DNA of 64,000 bases from Muriicola sp041358175 (GCF_041358175.1 NZ_JBGKBE010000008.1:62001-126000); one strand, 5' to 3'. Positions 33,818 to 43,755 are shown, counted from the first letter of the stretch. The notes: a model not told the origin generated them from the sequence alone. A program made the numbers and translations.

Positions 33818-35839
33818 ATGAAATTACGACATTTTTTAATCGCCTTGCTGGCGATTGGACTCATTTGGTCTTGCAAGGAAAAGGAAACTGCTGAAGCAAT
33901 TGCGACTAATGAATCCAACTCTTTTGAATATTTTGTAGATCAGTTTGCGGATATCCAAATCCTGAGATATCAGATTCCCAGTTTTGACGAACTGACTCTG
34001 GACCAAAAGAAACTCGTGTACTACCTCACCCAGGCCGGTCTTGCAGGAAGAGATATCATCTGGGACCAGAATTACAGGTATAACCTGGAAATAAGAAGAG
34101 CTCTCGAAAATGTATACCAGAACTATTCAGGAGATAAATCCACAAATGAATGGGCGGCATTTGAAACTTATCTGAAACGGGTATGGTTTTCCAATGGGAT
34201 TCACCATCATTATTCAAACGATAAATTAAAACCTGCCTTCAGCCCTGAATACCTTAAAGGCTTACTTGAAGAAACGGATTCGAATCTGGAGGGTGAAGCG
34301 TTTGAAGTGATTTTCAATGAAGCAGATGCCAAGAAAGTGAATAAGAAGAAAGGCGTTGATAACGTGGCGGCATCAGCTGTTAATTTTTATGACCCAAGTC
34401 TGACCGATGCCGAGGTAGAAGCGTTCTACGCCAGTGCCTACAAAGGTCCGGAAGAAAGACCTGTTGAAACGGGCTTAAACTCCAGGCTTTCAAAAATAAA
34501 TGGTAAAATCACAGAGGAGGTTTATATGTCGGGCGGACTCTACGGTGAGGCTATTGATGAGATCATCAAATGGCTTGAAAAAGCAAAAGGAGTCGCTGAG
34601 AATGAACAGCAGGCAAATACTCTGGGAATCCTCATTGAATACTATAAAACAGGTAGCCTGGATACCTGGGATGAATATGCAATTTCCTGGGTAAATTCCA
34701 GGGATGGGGATATCGACTGGATCAATGGATTTATTGAGGTGTATAACGACCCGAAGGGATACAAAGGATCGTATGAAACTATTGTACAGCTCAAGGATTT
34801 TGAAATGTCAAGACAGATGGCAGTCCTTTCTGAAAAGGCCCAGTGGTTTGAAGATGAGTCTCCGTTGATGGAAGCGCATAAAAAGAAAAATGTGGTAGGG
34901 GTTTCCTATAAGACCGTTAATGTGGCCGGGGAGGCAGGAGATGCATCTCCCAGTACCCCAATTGGGGTAAACCTGCCTAATAACAACTGGATAAGGCAGG
35001 AACACGGAAGTAAATCGGTATCTCTTGGTAATATCATTGAGGCCTATAGCAATGCCGGCGGTACTGGCCGGTTAAAGGAATACGCTCATGATGAAGAAGA
35101 AATAGCCAGAGAGACTAAATATGGGAAGACCGCTTCCAAACTGCTTACGGCATTACACGAGGTAGTAGGTCATGCTTCGGGTCAGCTCAATGAAGGGGTA
35201 GGTCAGCCTAAAGAAACCCTGAAGAATTATTCCTCTACAATGGAAGAGGGGAGGGCAGACCTGGTTGGATTGTATTATTTAATGGATCCTAAATTGCAGG
35301 AACTGGGCCTTACGGATGACTGGAAGGAATTGGGAATGACAGCCTTTGATCGCTATATCAGAAATGGCCTAGTTACCCAGTTGATCAGGATTGAATTAGG
35401 GGATGACATTGAAGAAGACCATATGGTGAACAGGCAATGGGTATCTGCCTGGGTATTCGAAAAAGGAAAAGATGACAATGTTATAGAAAAGGTAGTTCGG
35501 GAAGGTAAAACGTATTACAACATTAACGACTATTCTAAACTCAGGGAACTTTTTGGGCAGTTGCTTAAGGAAACCCAGCGAATTAAGTCGGAAGGTGATT
35601 TTAAAGCTGCTCAGGATCTTGTTGAAGGGTATGGGGTGAAGGTAGATCAGGAATTGCACGCTGAGGTACTGGAGCGGAATAAGGCCTTTAAAACGCCTCC
35701 CTACAGCGGATTCGTCAATCCGGTTCTGCTTCCTGAGACCAATGCGGCCGGGGAGATTACAGATATAAAACTACTGCAACCCGAAAGCTTTGTAGAGCAG
35801 ATGCTTTCCTATTCCGGCACCTATAGTTTTTTAAACTAG
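33818..35839 (+). CDS. M49 (dipeptidyl peptidase III-like) lipoprotein
   Basis: I start at the ATG at 33818 because it gives a lipoprotein signal (FLIALLAIGLIWSC, Cys19). The 673-residue protein has the M49 zinc motif HExxxH as HEVVGHASG (His447, Glu448, His452) and the second motif EEGRADLVG (Glu476/477), the unusual six-residue spacing that separates this family from ordinary HExxH enzymes. Family members remove dipeptides from the N-terminus of short peptides. The lipid anchor places it outside the cytoplasm, unlike the eukaryotic enzyme. It is monocistronic and ends at a strong bidirectional terminator. Confidence 0.94.
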   Translation: MKLRHFLIALLAIGLIWSCKEKETAEAIATNESNSFEYFVDQFADIQILRYQIPSFDELTLDQKKLVYYLTQAGLAGRDIIWDQNYRYNLEIRRALENVYQNYSGDKSTNEWAAFETYLKRVWFSNGIHHHYSNDKLKPAFSPEYLKGLLEETDSNLEGEAFEVIFNEADAKKVNKKKGVDNVAASAVNFYDPSLTDAEVEAFYASAYKGPEERPVETGLNSRLSKINGKITEEVYMSGGLYGEAIDEIIKWLEKAKGVAENEQQANTLGILIEYYKTGSLDTWDEYAISWVNSRDGDIDWINGFIEVYNDPKGYKGSYETIVQLKDFEMSRQMAVLSEKAQWFEDESPLMEAHKKKNVVGVSYKTVNVAGEAGDASPSTPIGVNLPNNNWIRQEHGSKSVSLGNIIEAYSNAGGTGRLKEYAHDEEEIARETKYGKTASKLLTALHEVVGHASGQLNEGVGQPKETLKNYSSTMEEGRADLVGLYYLMDPKLQELGLTDDWKELGMTAFDRYIRNGLVTQLIRIELGDDIEEDHMVNRQWVSAWVFEKGKDDNVIEKVVREGKTYYNINDYSKLRELFGQLLKETQRIKSEGDFKAAQDLVEGYGVKVDQELHAEVLERNKAFKTPPYSGFVNPVLLPETNAAGEITDIKLLQPESFVEQMLSYSGTYSFLN

Positions 35840-35860
35840 TAAGCTCACAAAAAAGTAACA

Positions 35861-35889
35861 AAAAACCGCCCTTTTGAGGCGGTTTTTTT
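35861..35889. terminator. Bidirectional intrinsic terminator
   Basis: AAAAACCGCC (35861-35870) pairs perfectly with GGCGGTTTTT (35878-35887) around a 7-base loop, with T-runs on both strands. It serves the plus-strand M49 gene, which ends at 35839, and the minus-strand fad operon, whose last gene ends at 35907. Confidence 0.93.
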
Positions 35890-35906
35890 ATTGAGAATGA
35901 CTTCGA

Positions 35907-37721
35907 TTATGCGTCAAAGGTATACGCATTATCCGCTGCAACTTTGTCTGCAATTTTATTCCGCAGGGCAACAACATTAGGCAGATTAGTGTACTTGGTA
36001 AACCTTTTTAAGCCCATCAGCATCATTCGCTGTTCGTCTCCTTCGGCAAATGATACGATCGCCTCTTTTCCTTTCTTAATGATAATGTCCACAGCTTCGT
36101 ATAAATACAACTGGGTCATGGCAATTTCGATTTCCTGTGATGCCTCCCCATTCCGCTTGGCGTTCTTTTCGGTACGTAGCAGGGTTGATTCGGCCATATA
36201 GATTTCGATCAGAATATCCGCCGCAGCGAGCAGTAATTGTTGGTGTGATTCCAGATCCGGTCCAAATTTTTGAACGGCACTTCCGGCCACCATGAGGAAA
36301 ACTTTTTTCAATCTGGCGATCAGGTCTTTTTCTTCAGCAAAGAGTTCAGAAAAATCAGGAGTATCGAAAGAAGGAATACCCATCAATTCTTCGCCTACAG
36401 CTGTTGCAGGTCCGAGTAGATCTACATGTCCTTTCATCGCCTTTTTAACCAGCATACCCACAGCGAGCATACGGTTAATTTCATTGGTCCCTTCGTAAAT
36501 CCTGGAAATTCGCGCATCCCTCCAGGCCTTTTCCATAGGAGTATCGGCACTAAAGCCCATTCCTCCAAAGATCTGAATACCTTCGTCTGTTGTATTCTGT
36601 ACATCTTCGGAAACAGCTACCTTTAGTATAGAACATTCGATAGCGTACTCTTCAACACCTTTGAGTTCTGCTTCCTGATGTGTATTTCCTTCAGCCTCTC
36701 TAATTGCGATTCTGTCTTCGATATTCTTCGCAGCCCGATAAGAGGCCGATTCTCCCGCATAGGCATTGATGGCCATTTGAGCGATCTTGGCTTTGATGGC
36801 TCCAAAGTTGATTATAGGGGTTTTAAACTGAACACGTTCATTGGCGTAGTTCACTGCTTCGTTAAGCACACGACGCTGAGCTTCAAGACAGGCAGCCGCT
36901 AGTTTTATCCTTCCAACATTAAGGGCATTCATGGCAATCTTAAACCCATTGCCTCTTTCGGAGAGCATATTTTCAACAGGCACTTTCGTTTCGTTGAAGA
37001 ACACCTGGCGGGTGGAAGACGAATGTATTCCCAGTTTCTTTTCTTCCTCTCCCATAGAAATTCCGTTTTCCGGATCGTTTTCTACAATAAAGCCTGTGAT
37101 ATTCTTATCGTCTTCAATTCGGGCAAAGACGATAAACAGATTACAGAATCCGGCATTGGAGATCCACATTTTCTGGCCGGTGATGCTGTAGGATTTTCCA
37201 TCTTTTGAGAGAACGGCCTTTGTTTTTCCAGAATTGGCATCTGAACCGGCCCCAGGTTCTGTAAGACAATAGGCACCAAACCATTCTCCGGTGGCCAGTT
37301 TAGGCACGTATTTTTTCTTTTGCTCTTCGGTTCCGTATAAGGTGATAGGCAGTGTGCCAATACCTGTATGTGCCCCGAAGGCTGTGCTGAAAGAGCCTGT
37401 GGCTCCGGAGATATAATCGCATACCAGCATAGTGGAGACAAAGCCCATGCCCATTCCGCCGTAGGCTTCAGGAACAGCAATACTCAGAAATCCGAGCTCC
37501 CCTGCCTTAAGCATGCATTCTTTGGTGAATTCATAGTCTTTGTTTTCAAATCGCTCCCAATGGGCCCAAAGTTCGCGATCAACAAACTCCTTGGTGCTTT
37601 CACGCATCATCTTTTGTTCCTCATTGAGGTCCTCCAGCGTAAAAACGTCTTCACATTTGGTTTCCTTGACGAGGAATTGGCCTCCTCTTAAAATATCTTT
37701 GTTTACTGTTTCGGTACTCAT
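35907..37721 (-). CDS. Acyl-CoA dehydrogenase, long form
   Basis: The 604-residue flavoprotein oxidises acyl-CoA to trans-2-enoyl-CoA, the first step of beta-oxidation. Visible family blocks are LGFLSIAVPEAYGGMG, CLTEPGAGSDA (FAD and substrate contact), KMWISNAGF, RGNGFKIAMNALNVGR, and QIFGGMGFSADTPMEKAWRDARISRIYEGTNEIN split over the active-site base Glu region. A C-terminal extension of about 150 residues beyond the standard 380-400 residue core resembles the long dehydrogenases found next to thiolase genes in Bacteroidota. It is the last gene of the marR-headed operon, 24 bases after the thiolase gene. Confidence 0.95.
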   Translation of the reverse strand: MSTETVNKDILRGGQFLVKETKCEDVFTLEDLNEEQKMMRESTKEFVDRELWAHWERFENKDYEFTKECMLKAGELGFLSIAVPEAYGGMGMGFVSTMLVCDYISGATGSFSTAFGAHTGIGTLPITLYGTEEQKKKYVPKLATGEWFGAYCLTEPGAGSDANSGKTKAVLSKDGKSYSITGQKMWISNAGFCNLFIVFARIEDDKNITGFIVENDPENGISMGEEEKKLGIHSSSTRQVFFNETKVPVENMLSERGNGFKIAMNALNVGRIKLAAACLEAQRRVLNEAVNYANERVQFKTPIINFGAIKAKIAQMAINAYAGESASYRAAKNIEDRIAIREAEGNTHQEAELKGVEEYAIECSILKVAVSEDVQNTTDEGIQIFGGMGFSADTPMEKAWRDARISRIYEGTNEINRMLAVGMLVKKAMKGHVDLLGPATAVGEELMGIPSFDTPDFSELFAEEKDLIARLKKVFLMVAGSAVQKFGPDLESHQQLLLAAADILIEIYMAESTLLRTEKNAKRNGEASQEIEIAMTQLYLYEAVDIIIKKGKEAIVSFAEGDEQRMMLMGLKRFTKYTNLPNVVALRNKIADKVAADNAYTFDA

Positions 37722-37745
37722 GGTTGTAAATATTTTGTAGGTGTT

Positions 37746-38936
37746 TTAATTCAAAAATTCAAAAATTCCTGCTGCTCCCTGTCCGGTTCCGACGCACATG
37801 GTGACCAGGCCGTGTTTTCCTTTCATATTACGCTTGCGCATTTCGTCAAACAATTGAACCGATAATTTAGCACCGGTACAACCAAGGGGGTGACCCAGGG
37901 CAATAGCGCCTCCGTTCACGTTCACAATTTCCTGGTTGAGATCTAATTCCCGGATCACAGCCAGTGACTGGGAAGCAAAGGCTTCGTTTAGTTCGATCAA
38001 CTCGAGTTGCGATTGCTTCATTCCCGCCTGCTTAAGAGCCTTGGGAATAGCCTTAACAGGTCCGATTCCCATAATTCTGGGTTCCACACCGGCGGCTGCG
38101 TAATTCACCAATCGTGCGATGGGTTCTAAATTAAGTTCCTTCACCATTTCCTCACTCATGACCAGAACAAATGCTGCTCCATCACTCATCTGGGAAGAAT
38201 TTCCTGCTGTTACGCTGCCTCCTGCCGCAAATACAGGTCGGAGTTTGGCCAAAACCTCTTTTGAAGTGTCGGCACGGGGACCTTCATCCTTTTTAACAGT
38301 ATAAGTAGTGCTTTCTTTTTTCCCTCCAGCATTGACGAAGGTGTGTTCTACTTCTATAGGCACGATCTGATCGTCAAACTTACCTTCCTTTTGAGCTTTT
38401 AGGGCTTTCATATGAGAATTGTAAGCAAACTCATCCTGATCTTCCCGGGACACTTTAAATTGCTCTGCAACGGCCTCGGCTGTTAACCCCATGCCCCAGT
38501 AATAATCTTCATTCCCTTCCTTGGCAACTGAATAATCGGGCGTTGGTTTGTATCCTCCCATGGGGATATAACTCATACTTTCGGCCCCTCCGGCAATGAT
38601 ACAATCGGCCATTCCCGATTGAATTTTTGCCGTGGCAATACCAATAGTTTCCAATCCGGATGCACAATAACGGTTTACAGTTACTCCGGGGACATCTTCG
38701 ATCTTCAATCCCATGAGGGAAATAAGTCGTGCCACATTAAGACCTTGTTCTGCCTCCGGCATGGCGTTCCCAACAATGACATCATCAATTCTCTTTTTAT
38801 CCAGCTGAGGTACTTCCTTCATCAGGTACTCAATGGTCTCAGCAGCCAGTTCATCCGGCCGTTTAAATCGGAAAAGTCCTTTGGGGGCTTTCCCAACGGC
38901 GGTTCTATAGGCTTTTACTATATATGCAGTTTTCAT
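37746..38936 (-). CDS. Acetyl-CoA acyltransferase (3-ketoacyl-CoA thiolase)
   Basis: The 396-residue protein is a thiolase that cleaves 3-ketoacyl-CoA with CoA, the last step of beta-oxidation. The active sites are clear: the nucleophilic Cys in NRYCASGLETIGIA (about 90), the His in GGAIALGHPLGCTGA (about 350), and the second Cys in VTMCVGTGQGAAGIFE (about 380). It is probably a homotetramer in the cytoplasm and works with the fused dehydrogenase/hydratase encoded 2 bases upstream, equivalent to FadA working with FadB. Confidence 0.96.
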   Translation of the reverse strand: MKTAYIVKAYRTAVGKAPKGLFRFKRPDELAAETIEYLMKEVPQLDKKRIDDVIVGNAMPEAEQGLNVARLISLMGLKIEDVPGVTVNRYCASGLETIGIATAKIQSGMADCIIAGGAESMSYIPMGGYKPTPDYSVAKEGNEDYYWGMGLTAEAVAEQFKVSREDQDEFAYNSHMKALKAQKEGKFDDQIVPIEVEHTFVNAGGKKESTTYTVKKDEGPRADTSKEVLAKLRPVFAAGGSVTAGNSSQMSDGAAFVLVMSEEMVKELNLEPIARLVNYAAAGVEPRIMGIGPVKAIPKALKQAGMKQSQLELIELNEAFASQSLAVIRELDLNQEIVNVNGGAIALGHPLGCTGAKLSVQLFDEMRKRNMKGKHGLVTMCVGTGQGAAGIFEFLN

Positions 38937-38938
38937 GT

Positions 38939-41344
38939 TTAGTTTCTTAGGGGTTTACCAGTTTTTAGCATGTGTTGTATTCTCTCCAGTGTTTTTCTTT
39001 CGGTACAAAGCGATAAAAAAGCTTCCCGTTCAATATCGAGCAGGTATTGCTCACTTACATAACTTGTTTCAGAAAGATCTCCCCCTGCCATCACATAAGC
39101 GAGTTTGTTCGCAATCTTTTTATCGTGTTCAGAAATGTAATGTCCGGCCTCCATGGAGTCAGTTCCAACAAGGAACATTCCCAGGGCCTGTTTTCCGAGC
39201 ACTTTTACATCCATTCTTCGGATAGGCTGGGTATAACCCGATTCAGCCATGAGTTTGGCATAGGCTTTCGCCGTGGCGATCTGACGATCTTTATTTACAA
39301 CAACTACGTCTTTACCTTTCTGTAAAATTCCCAGGTCAAAGGCTTCGTAGGCAGAGGTGGAAACTTTTGCCATGCCTATAGTTAAAAAGTATTCCTGCAG
39401 TACATTGAGTTCCACGTCATTCTTTCTAAAAGTATCAGAAGCTCTAAGTGCCATTTCTTTTGACCCCCCTCCACCGGGGATGACACCGACGCCGAATTCT
39501 ACAAGACCGATATATGTCTCGGCAGCGGCTACAACTTTATCTGCATGCAGGGAAAGTTCACAGCCTCCTCCCAGGCACATCCCATGAGGTGCTGAAATAG
39601 TAGGGATAGATGAATAACGCATCCGCATCATGGTATCCTGGAACATTTTTACGGCCATATTAAGCTCATCGTATTCCTGTTCAACGGCCATCATAAAAAT
39701 CATACCGATGTTGGCTCCAACTGAAAAGTTCGCAGCCTGATTTCCAACAACCAGCCCCTGAAAGTCTTTTTCCGCAAGGTCGATTCCCTTATTGATGCCG
39801 GCCAGGACATCGCCTCCTATGGTGTTCATTTTAGACTGAAATTCCACATTGAGTATTCCATCTCCGAGGTCTTCAATGACAACTCCGCTATTTTTGTAAA
39901 CCTCCTTGGTTTTCCGGATGTTGTCGAGTATAATAAAAGCATCCTGCCCGGGTACTTTCAACATGGATTTCTTCTGTACATCATAGAAATAGGTAGCTCC
40001 GTCGTTTACTTCGTAGAACGACTTTACACCGGCTGATTTCATTTCCTCTACCCAGGCTGCTGCCTTCTGTCCTTCAGCGGCTATGAGTTCCAGGCCCTTG
40101 TCTAACCCGATGGCATCCCATATCTGGAATGGCCCGTGTTCCCAGCCAAAGCCGGCTTTCATAGCATCATCAATCTTGTAGAGTTCGTCTGAAATTTCAG
40201 GAATTCGGTGGGTTACATAAGCGAAGAGTACTCCAAAACTCTTTCGGTAGAATTCACCTGCTTTGTCTTTCCCTCCGACAAGGATATTAAAGCGGTCGAT
40301 TACCTTGTCTACAGATTTAGTCAGCTCAAGAGTTCCAAATTTTGCACTCTTTTTTGAGCGGTAGTCCATGGAGTTAAGATCTAAGGTTAAGATCTCACTC
40401 TTGCCTTTGTCATTTTTTACTTTCTTATAGAAACCCTGACCCGATTTGCTTCCATACCATTTGTTCTCTGCCATGGTCTCAATAAACTCAGGAAGTTTAA
40501 AGAGTTCATGACGCTCGTCTTTTGGGCAATTTTCGTGAATTCCATTCGCCACGTGAACAAGGGTGTCGAGACCAACGACGTCCACGGTACGGAAAGTAGC
40601 AGATTTGGGCCTTCCGATTACGGGACCTGTAAGTTTGTCTACTTCTTCCACAGTAAGGTCTAGTTCCTTCACGGCGTGGAAAAGGCTCATAATACTGAAG
40701 ATCCCGATCCTGTTTCCTATAAAGGCAGGTGTATCTTTGGCAACCACTGAGGTTTTGCCCAGGAACTTCTCCCCGTAACTATTGAGAAAGTCAAGTACCT
40801 CCGGCTTCGTTTTTGGTCCGGGAATGATCTCGAAGAGTTTGAGATATCTCGCCGGATTAAAAAAGTGGGTTCCGCAGAAATGTTGTTGAAAGTCTTCTGA
40901 TCTTCCCTCACTCATAAAGTTGATTGGAATCCCGGAAGTGTTTGATGTGATCAGGGTACCCGGAGTCCTGTGTTTTTCCAAACTTTCGAAGACTTGTTTT
41001 TTGATGTCGAGGCGTTCCACTACCACTTCAATGATCCAGTCGACCCCGGCTACTTTGGCGATATCATCCTCGAGATTTCCCGTCCTAATCCTTTTGGAAA
41101 AATCCTGATGATAGATGGGGGAGGGTTTCGATTTTAGAGCTGCGATGAGGGAATCATTTACCAGGCGATTCCTCACGGCTGTATCTTTAAGACTGAGTCC
41201 TTTGGCTTTTTCTTTGTCTGTCAGTTCGCGCGGAACAATATCGAGTAACAGGACTTCGACCCCGATATTGGCAAAATGACAGGCAATGCCACTTCCCATG
41301 ATCCCGGATCCGATAACTGCTACTTTCTTAATGTGCTTGTTCAT
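38939..41344 (-). CDS. Fused 3-hydroxyacyl-CoA dehydrogenase/enoyl-CoA hydratase
   Basis: The 801-residue protein carries the two middle steps of beta-oxidation. The N-terminal dehydrogenase has the NAD-binding GSGIMGSGIACHFANIG motif, then TSNTSGIPINFM, HFFNPARYLKLFEIIPG and a C-domain. The hydratase follows from about residue 480-500, with FSVGANIGMIF and PTISAPHGMCLGGGCELSLHAD. The order dehydrogenase-hydratase is the reverse of E. coli FadB and matches the FadN-like arrangement. It starts 14 bases after marR and ends 2 bases before the thiolase gene, so the proteins are made together and may form a complex. Confidence 0.95.
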   Translation of the reverse strand: MNKHIKKVAVIGSGIMGSGIACHFANIGVEVLLLDIVPRELTDKEKAKGLSLKDTAVRNRLVNDSLIAALKSKPSPIYHQDFSKRIRTGNLEDDIAKVAGVDWIIEVVVERLDIKKQVFESLEKHRTPGTLITSNTSGIPINFMSEGRSEDFQQHFCGTHFFNPARYLKLFEIIPGPKTKPEVLDFLNSYGEKFLGKTSVVAKDTPAFIGNRIGIFSIMSLFHAVKELDLTVEEVDKLTGPVIGRPKSATFRTVDVVGLDTLVHVANGIHENCPKDERHELFKLPEFIETMAENKWYGSKSGQGFYKKVKNDKGKSEILTLDLNSMDYRSKKSAKFGTLELTKSVDKVIDRFNILVGGKDKAGEFYRKSFGVLFAYVTHRIPEISDELYKIDDAMKAGFGWEHGPFQIWDAIGLDKGLELIAAEGQKAAAWVEEMKSAGVKSFYEVNDGATYFYDVQKKSMLKVPGQDAFIILDNIRKTKEVYKNSGVVIEDLGDGILNVEFQSKMNTIGGDVLAGINKGIDLAEKDFQGLVVGNQAANFSVGANIGMIFMMAVEQEYDELNMAVKMFQDTMMRMRYSSIPTISAPHGMCLGGGCELSLHADKVVAAAETYIGLVEFGVGVIPGGGGSKEMALRASDTFRKNDVELNVLQEYFLTIGMAKVSTSAYEAFDLGILQKGKDVVVVNKDRQIATAKAYAKLMAESGYTQPIRRMDVKVLGKQALGMFLVGTDSMEAGHYISEHDKKIANKLAYVMAGGDLSETSYVSEQYLLDIEREAFLSLCTERKTLERIQHMLKTGKPLRN

Positions 41345-41358
41345 TGATGAGAATTGAG

Positions 41359-41811
41359 TTATTTAGTTGTTGTTTCCGTATTGAAAATTTTCTTTTCGGC
41401 GACGATGTGATTAATTGTGTCCATCACTTGAAAGAAACTGCTGAGCTGTTCCTGAGATAATTGTTCTTTCACCACTTCATTGAACTTTAGTACCACATCC
41501 TTAGAATCCTTTCGTTTTTCTAATCCAAACGGGGTCAGATAAATGAGTACACCTCTTCCGTCATCAGGATTTGGCCTGCGTTCAATCAGTCCTTTCTCTT
41601 CCATGCTCTTGAGGATTCGCGACAAACTTGTGGCTTCCATCCCCATTTTTGGGCCCAGGGAAGTTGAAGGTGTTCCCTTCTTCGGGTCAATACTCAACAG
41701 CGTAAAACCTACCGCCATAGTTGAACCAAACTTCTTGGCCTCTTCATTGTACATTCTCGCCACGGATTGCCATGTGGCCCTCAGGGCGTAATCAATTGTT
41801 ATCTCTTGCAT
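41359..41811 (-). CDS. MarR family regulator heading the fad operon
   Basis: The 150-residue protein is a winged-helix dimeric regulator: an N-terminal dimer helix (YALRATWQSVARMYNEEAKK), a recognition region (KMGMEATSLSRILKSMEEKGLIER), the wing RPNPDDGRGVLIYLT and a C-terminal dimer helix. MarR proteins usually repress neighbouring genes and are released by small ligands; acyl-CoA or a fatty acid would suit this operon. A perfect 26-base palindrome lies just upstream over the predicted promoter, indicating autoregulation. The gene is first in the operon with hydroxyacyl-CoA dehydrogenase/hydratase, thiolase and acyl-CoA dehydrogenase genes. Confidence 0.92.
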   Translation of the reverse strand: MQEITIDYALRATWQSVARMYNEEAKKFGSTMAVGFTLLSIDPKKGTPSTSLGPKMGMEATSLSRILKSMEEKGLIERRPNPDDGRGVLIYLTPFGLEKRKDSKDVVLKFNEVVKEQLSQEQLSSFFQVMDTINHIVAEKKIFNTETTTK

Positions 41812-41828
41812 AAGTCATCTAAACCAGT

Positions 41829-41836
41829 CAAAGATA
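41829..41836 (-). promoter_or_regulatory. -7 promoter element of the marR-fad operon
   Basis: Read on the minus strand this is TATCTTTG, an exact match to TAnnTTTG. It lies 17 bases before the marR start codon. The -33 position falls inside the adjacent 26-base palindrome. Confidence 0.65.
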
Positions 41837-41841
41837 TAAAA

Positions 41842-41867
41842 AATTTATTATGCATGCATAATAAATT
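41842..41867. promoter_or_regulatory. Perfect 26-base palindrome, probable MarR operator
   Basis: The sequence is a perfect inverted repeat centred between 41854 and 41855; its inner 20 bases are TTATTATGCATGCATAATAA. It sits directly upstream of the marR -7 element, covering the place where the -33 element should be, so a bound MarR dimer would block RNA polymerase. MarR operators are typically 16-20-base palindromes of this AT-rich kind. It also lies 110 bases past the start-distal end of the acyl-CoA ligase gene. Confidence 0.75.
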
Positions 41868-41976
41868 AGTTAAAAAATGCTGATAGAGAGCAACGTTCCT
41901 TCCTTTTAATAGATAAAGGAATGCAATTGCTTTAGTTCCCGGATGGAAACCGGAAAGAAAGAAATACTAATAGGAT

Positions 41977-43755
41977 TTATGAATCTGAGTGGCCGTAGAT
42001 GTCGTTGTAGAGATCGCGATATTTCTCCTTTACAATCTTCCGTTTGAGTTTCATGGTAGGGGTGAGGTGTCCTCCTTCAACCGTCCATGCATCAGGAGTT
42101 AATCTAAAAGCCTTCACTTTTTCCCACTTGGCAAATTGTTCATTTGCCTCATCCACTTCTTTCTGAATTCTATTCTGGATTTCCTGGTCCCTGACAATTT
42201 CTTCAGGACTGCTCAGATCTTTATGGTGTCTTTTAATCCATTCACCCAAAAACTCGAAATTAGGTTGAATAAGGGCAGCCGGCATTTTCTCTCCTTCACC
42301 TACTACCATTACCTGCTCTATAAACCTGCTTTGTTTAAGTCGGTTCTCCAGCAACTGCGGGGCAACGTATTTCCCCCCTGAAGTCTTAAACATTTCTTTT
42401 TTGCGGTCTGTAATCTTTAAAAAGCCCTCTTCGTCAATTTCGCCTATATCTCCAGTGTGAAAATATCCATCTTGTAATACCTCTTTGGTCTTTTCAGGAT
42501 CTTTGTAGTACCCCATCATAACGTTAGGGCCTTTGCACAAGATTTCCCCATCAGATGCGATTTTGATCTCCACATCCTCAATGATCTTCCCTACAGTTCC
42601 TATTTTCCAGCCCCGGTTTCGCTGATCGTTGACTGATATTACGGGGGAGGTTTCTGTAAGGCCGTATCCTTCCATCACGGGGATACCGGCTGCGCCGAAT
42701 ATCCGACTTAACCTTGTTTGCAGGGCAGCACTTCCGGAAACCATAGTTTCAAGATTCCCACCCAGTCCTTCCTTCCATTTACTGAAAATGAGTTTCCTGG
42801 CGATTCCCAGTTTTTTTTCATACCACCAGCCATTCGCGCCATAGGGTTCGTACTTCAATCCCAGTTCAACAGCCCAGAAGAAGAGTTTTTTCTTTATTCC
42901 GGACAAATCGGCACCCTTGGCTATGATCTTGTCGTAGACCTTCTCCAGTAACCTGGGTACCACGGTCATGACATTGGGTTTTATCTCCTTCAGATTGTCA
43001 CTGATCTTATCCAGACCCTCAGCAAAGTATACAGTGATACCACAATACTGATACAGATACAGTATCATCCTCTCAAAAATATGGCAGACGGGGAGAAAAC
43101 TGAGGGAGGTGCTTCCCTGATTAAAGGGAACCCTCGGTTTGCTGGCCAGGACGTTTGAGACTATATTATTGTGGGATAGCATTACTCCCTTAGGCCTACC
43201 CGTAGTACCTGAAGTGTAGATAAGGGTGGCAAGGTCTTCAGGCTGAACTTTTTCTTTCCGTGCTTCAACTTCTGCCTGCAGACTCTCATCCTCCCCAAGG
43301 CGGAGTAATTCCGTCCAATGGTTACAGCTATCAATCTCATCAAAAGAATAGACGTTTTTCAATCCCGGAACATCGGCTTTTATGCTATTCACTTTCTCCA
43401 GTACCTCCGTACAGGAGACAAAACAGTAAGTGGCTTCAGAATGATTCAGGATATAGGCGTAATCCTCTTCTGAAATGGTAGGATAAATAGGAACATTTTG
43501 CGCCCCGATCTGCAATACGGCTATGTCCATGATATTCCACTCCGTTCGGTTCGTCATGGAGATAACGGCGATCTTCTCCCCAGCCTTTACCCCAAGTTTT
43601 AAAAGGGCGCGACTCGCAGTATTCGCTTTCGCTATATAGTCTTTAGTAGAGGTGGCCACCCACTCCCCTTTGTACTTGCTTACAAAGGCTTTTTCAAGAG
43701 GAAAATTTTCATTTTGGTAATGTGGGATGTCGAAAAGACGGGTGACTGTTTGCAT
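41977..43755 (-). CDS. Long-chain acyl-CoA ligase (AMP-forming)
   Basis: The 592-residue enzyme activates fatty acids with ATP and CoA. The ANL-superfamily motifs are visible: the P-loop LIYTSGTTGRPKGVMLSH, the Mg/aromatic motif VMEGYGLTETSP, the ATP motif YFHTGDIGEIDEEGFLKITDR, and the C-domain KEMFKTSGGKYVAPQLLE with a catalytic Lys expected near GHLTPTMKLKRK. A peripheral membrane location is usual. It precedes the marR-fad operon on the same strand, with 165 bases between, and has its own upstream repeats at 43833-43875, so it may be separately controlled. It supplies the substrate for that operon. Confidence 0.95.
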   Translation of the reverse strand: MQTVTRLFDIPHYQNENFPLEKAFVSKYKGEWVATSTKDYIAKANTASRALLKLGVKAGEKIAVISMTNRTEWNIMDIAVLQIGAQNVPIYPTISEEDYAYILNHSEATYCFVSCTEVLEKVNSIKADVPGLKNVYSFDEIDSCNHWTELLRLGEDESLQAEVEARKEKVQPEDLATLIYTSGTTGRPKGVMLSHNNIVSNVLASKPRVPFNQGSTSLSFLPVCHIFERMILYLYQYCGITVYFAEGLDKISDNLKEIKPNVMTVVPRLLEKVYDKIIAKGADLSGIKKKLFFWAVELGLKYEPYGANGWWYEKKLGIARKLIFSKWKEGLGGNLETMVSGSAALQTRLSRIFGAAGIPVMEGYGLTETSPVISVNDQRNRGWKIGTVGKIIEDVEIKIASDGEILCKGPNVMMGYYKDPEKTKEVLQDGYFHTGDIGEIDEEGFLKITDRKKEMFKTSGGKYVAPQLLENRLKQSRFIEQVMVVGEGEKMPAALIQPNFEFLGEWIKRHHKDLSSPEEIVRDQEIQNRIQKEVDEANEQFAKWEKVKAFRLTPDAWTVEGGHLTPTMKLKRKIVKEKYRDLYNDIYGHSDS

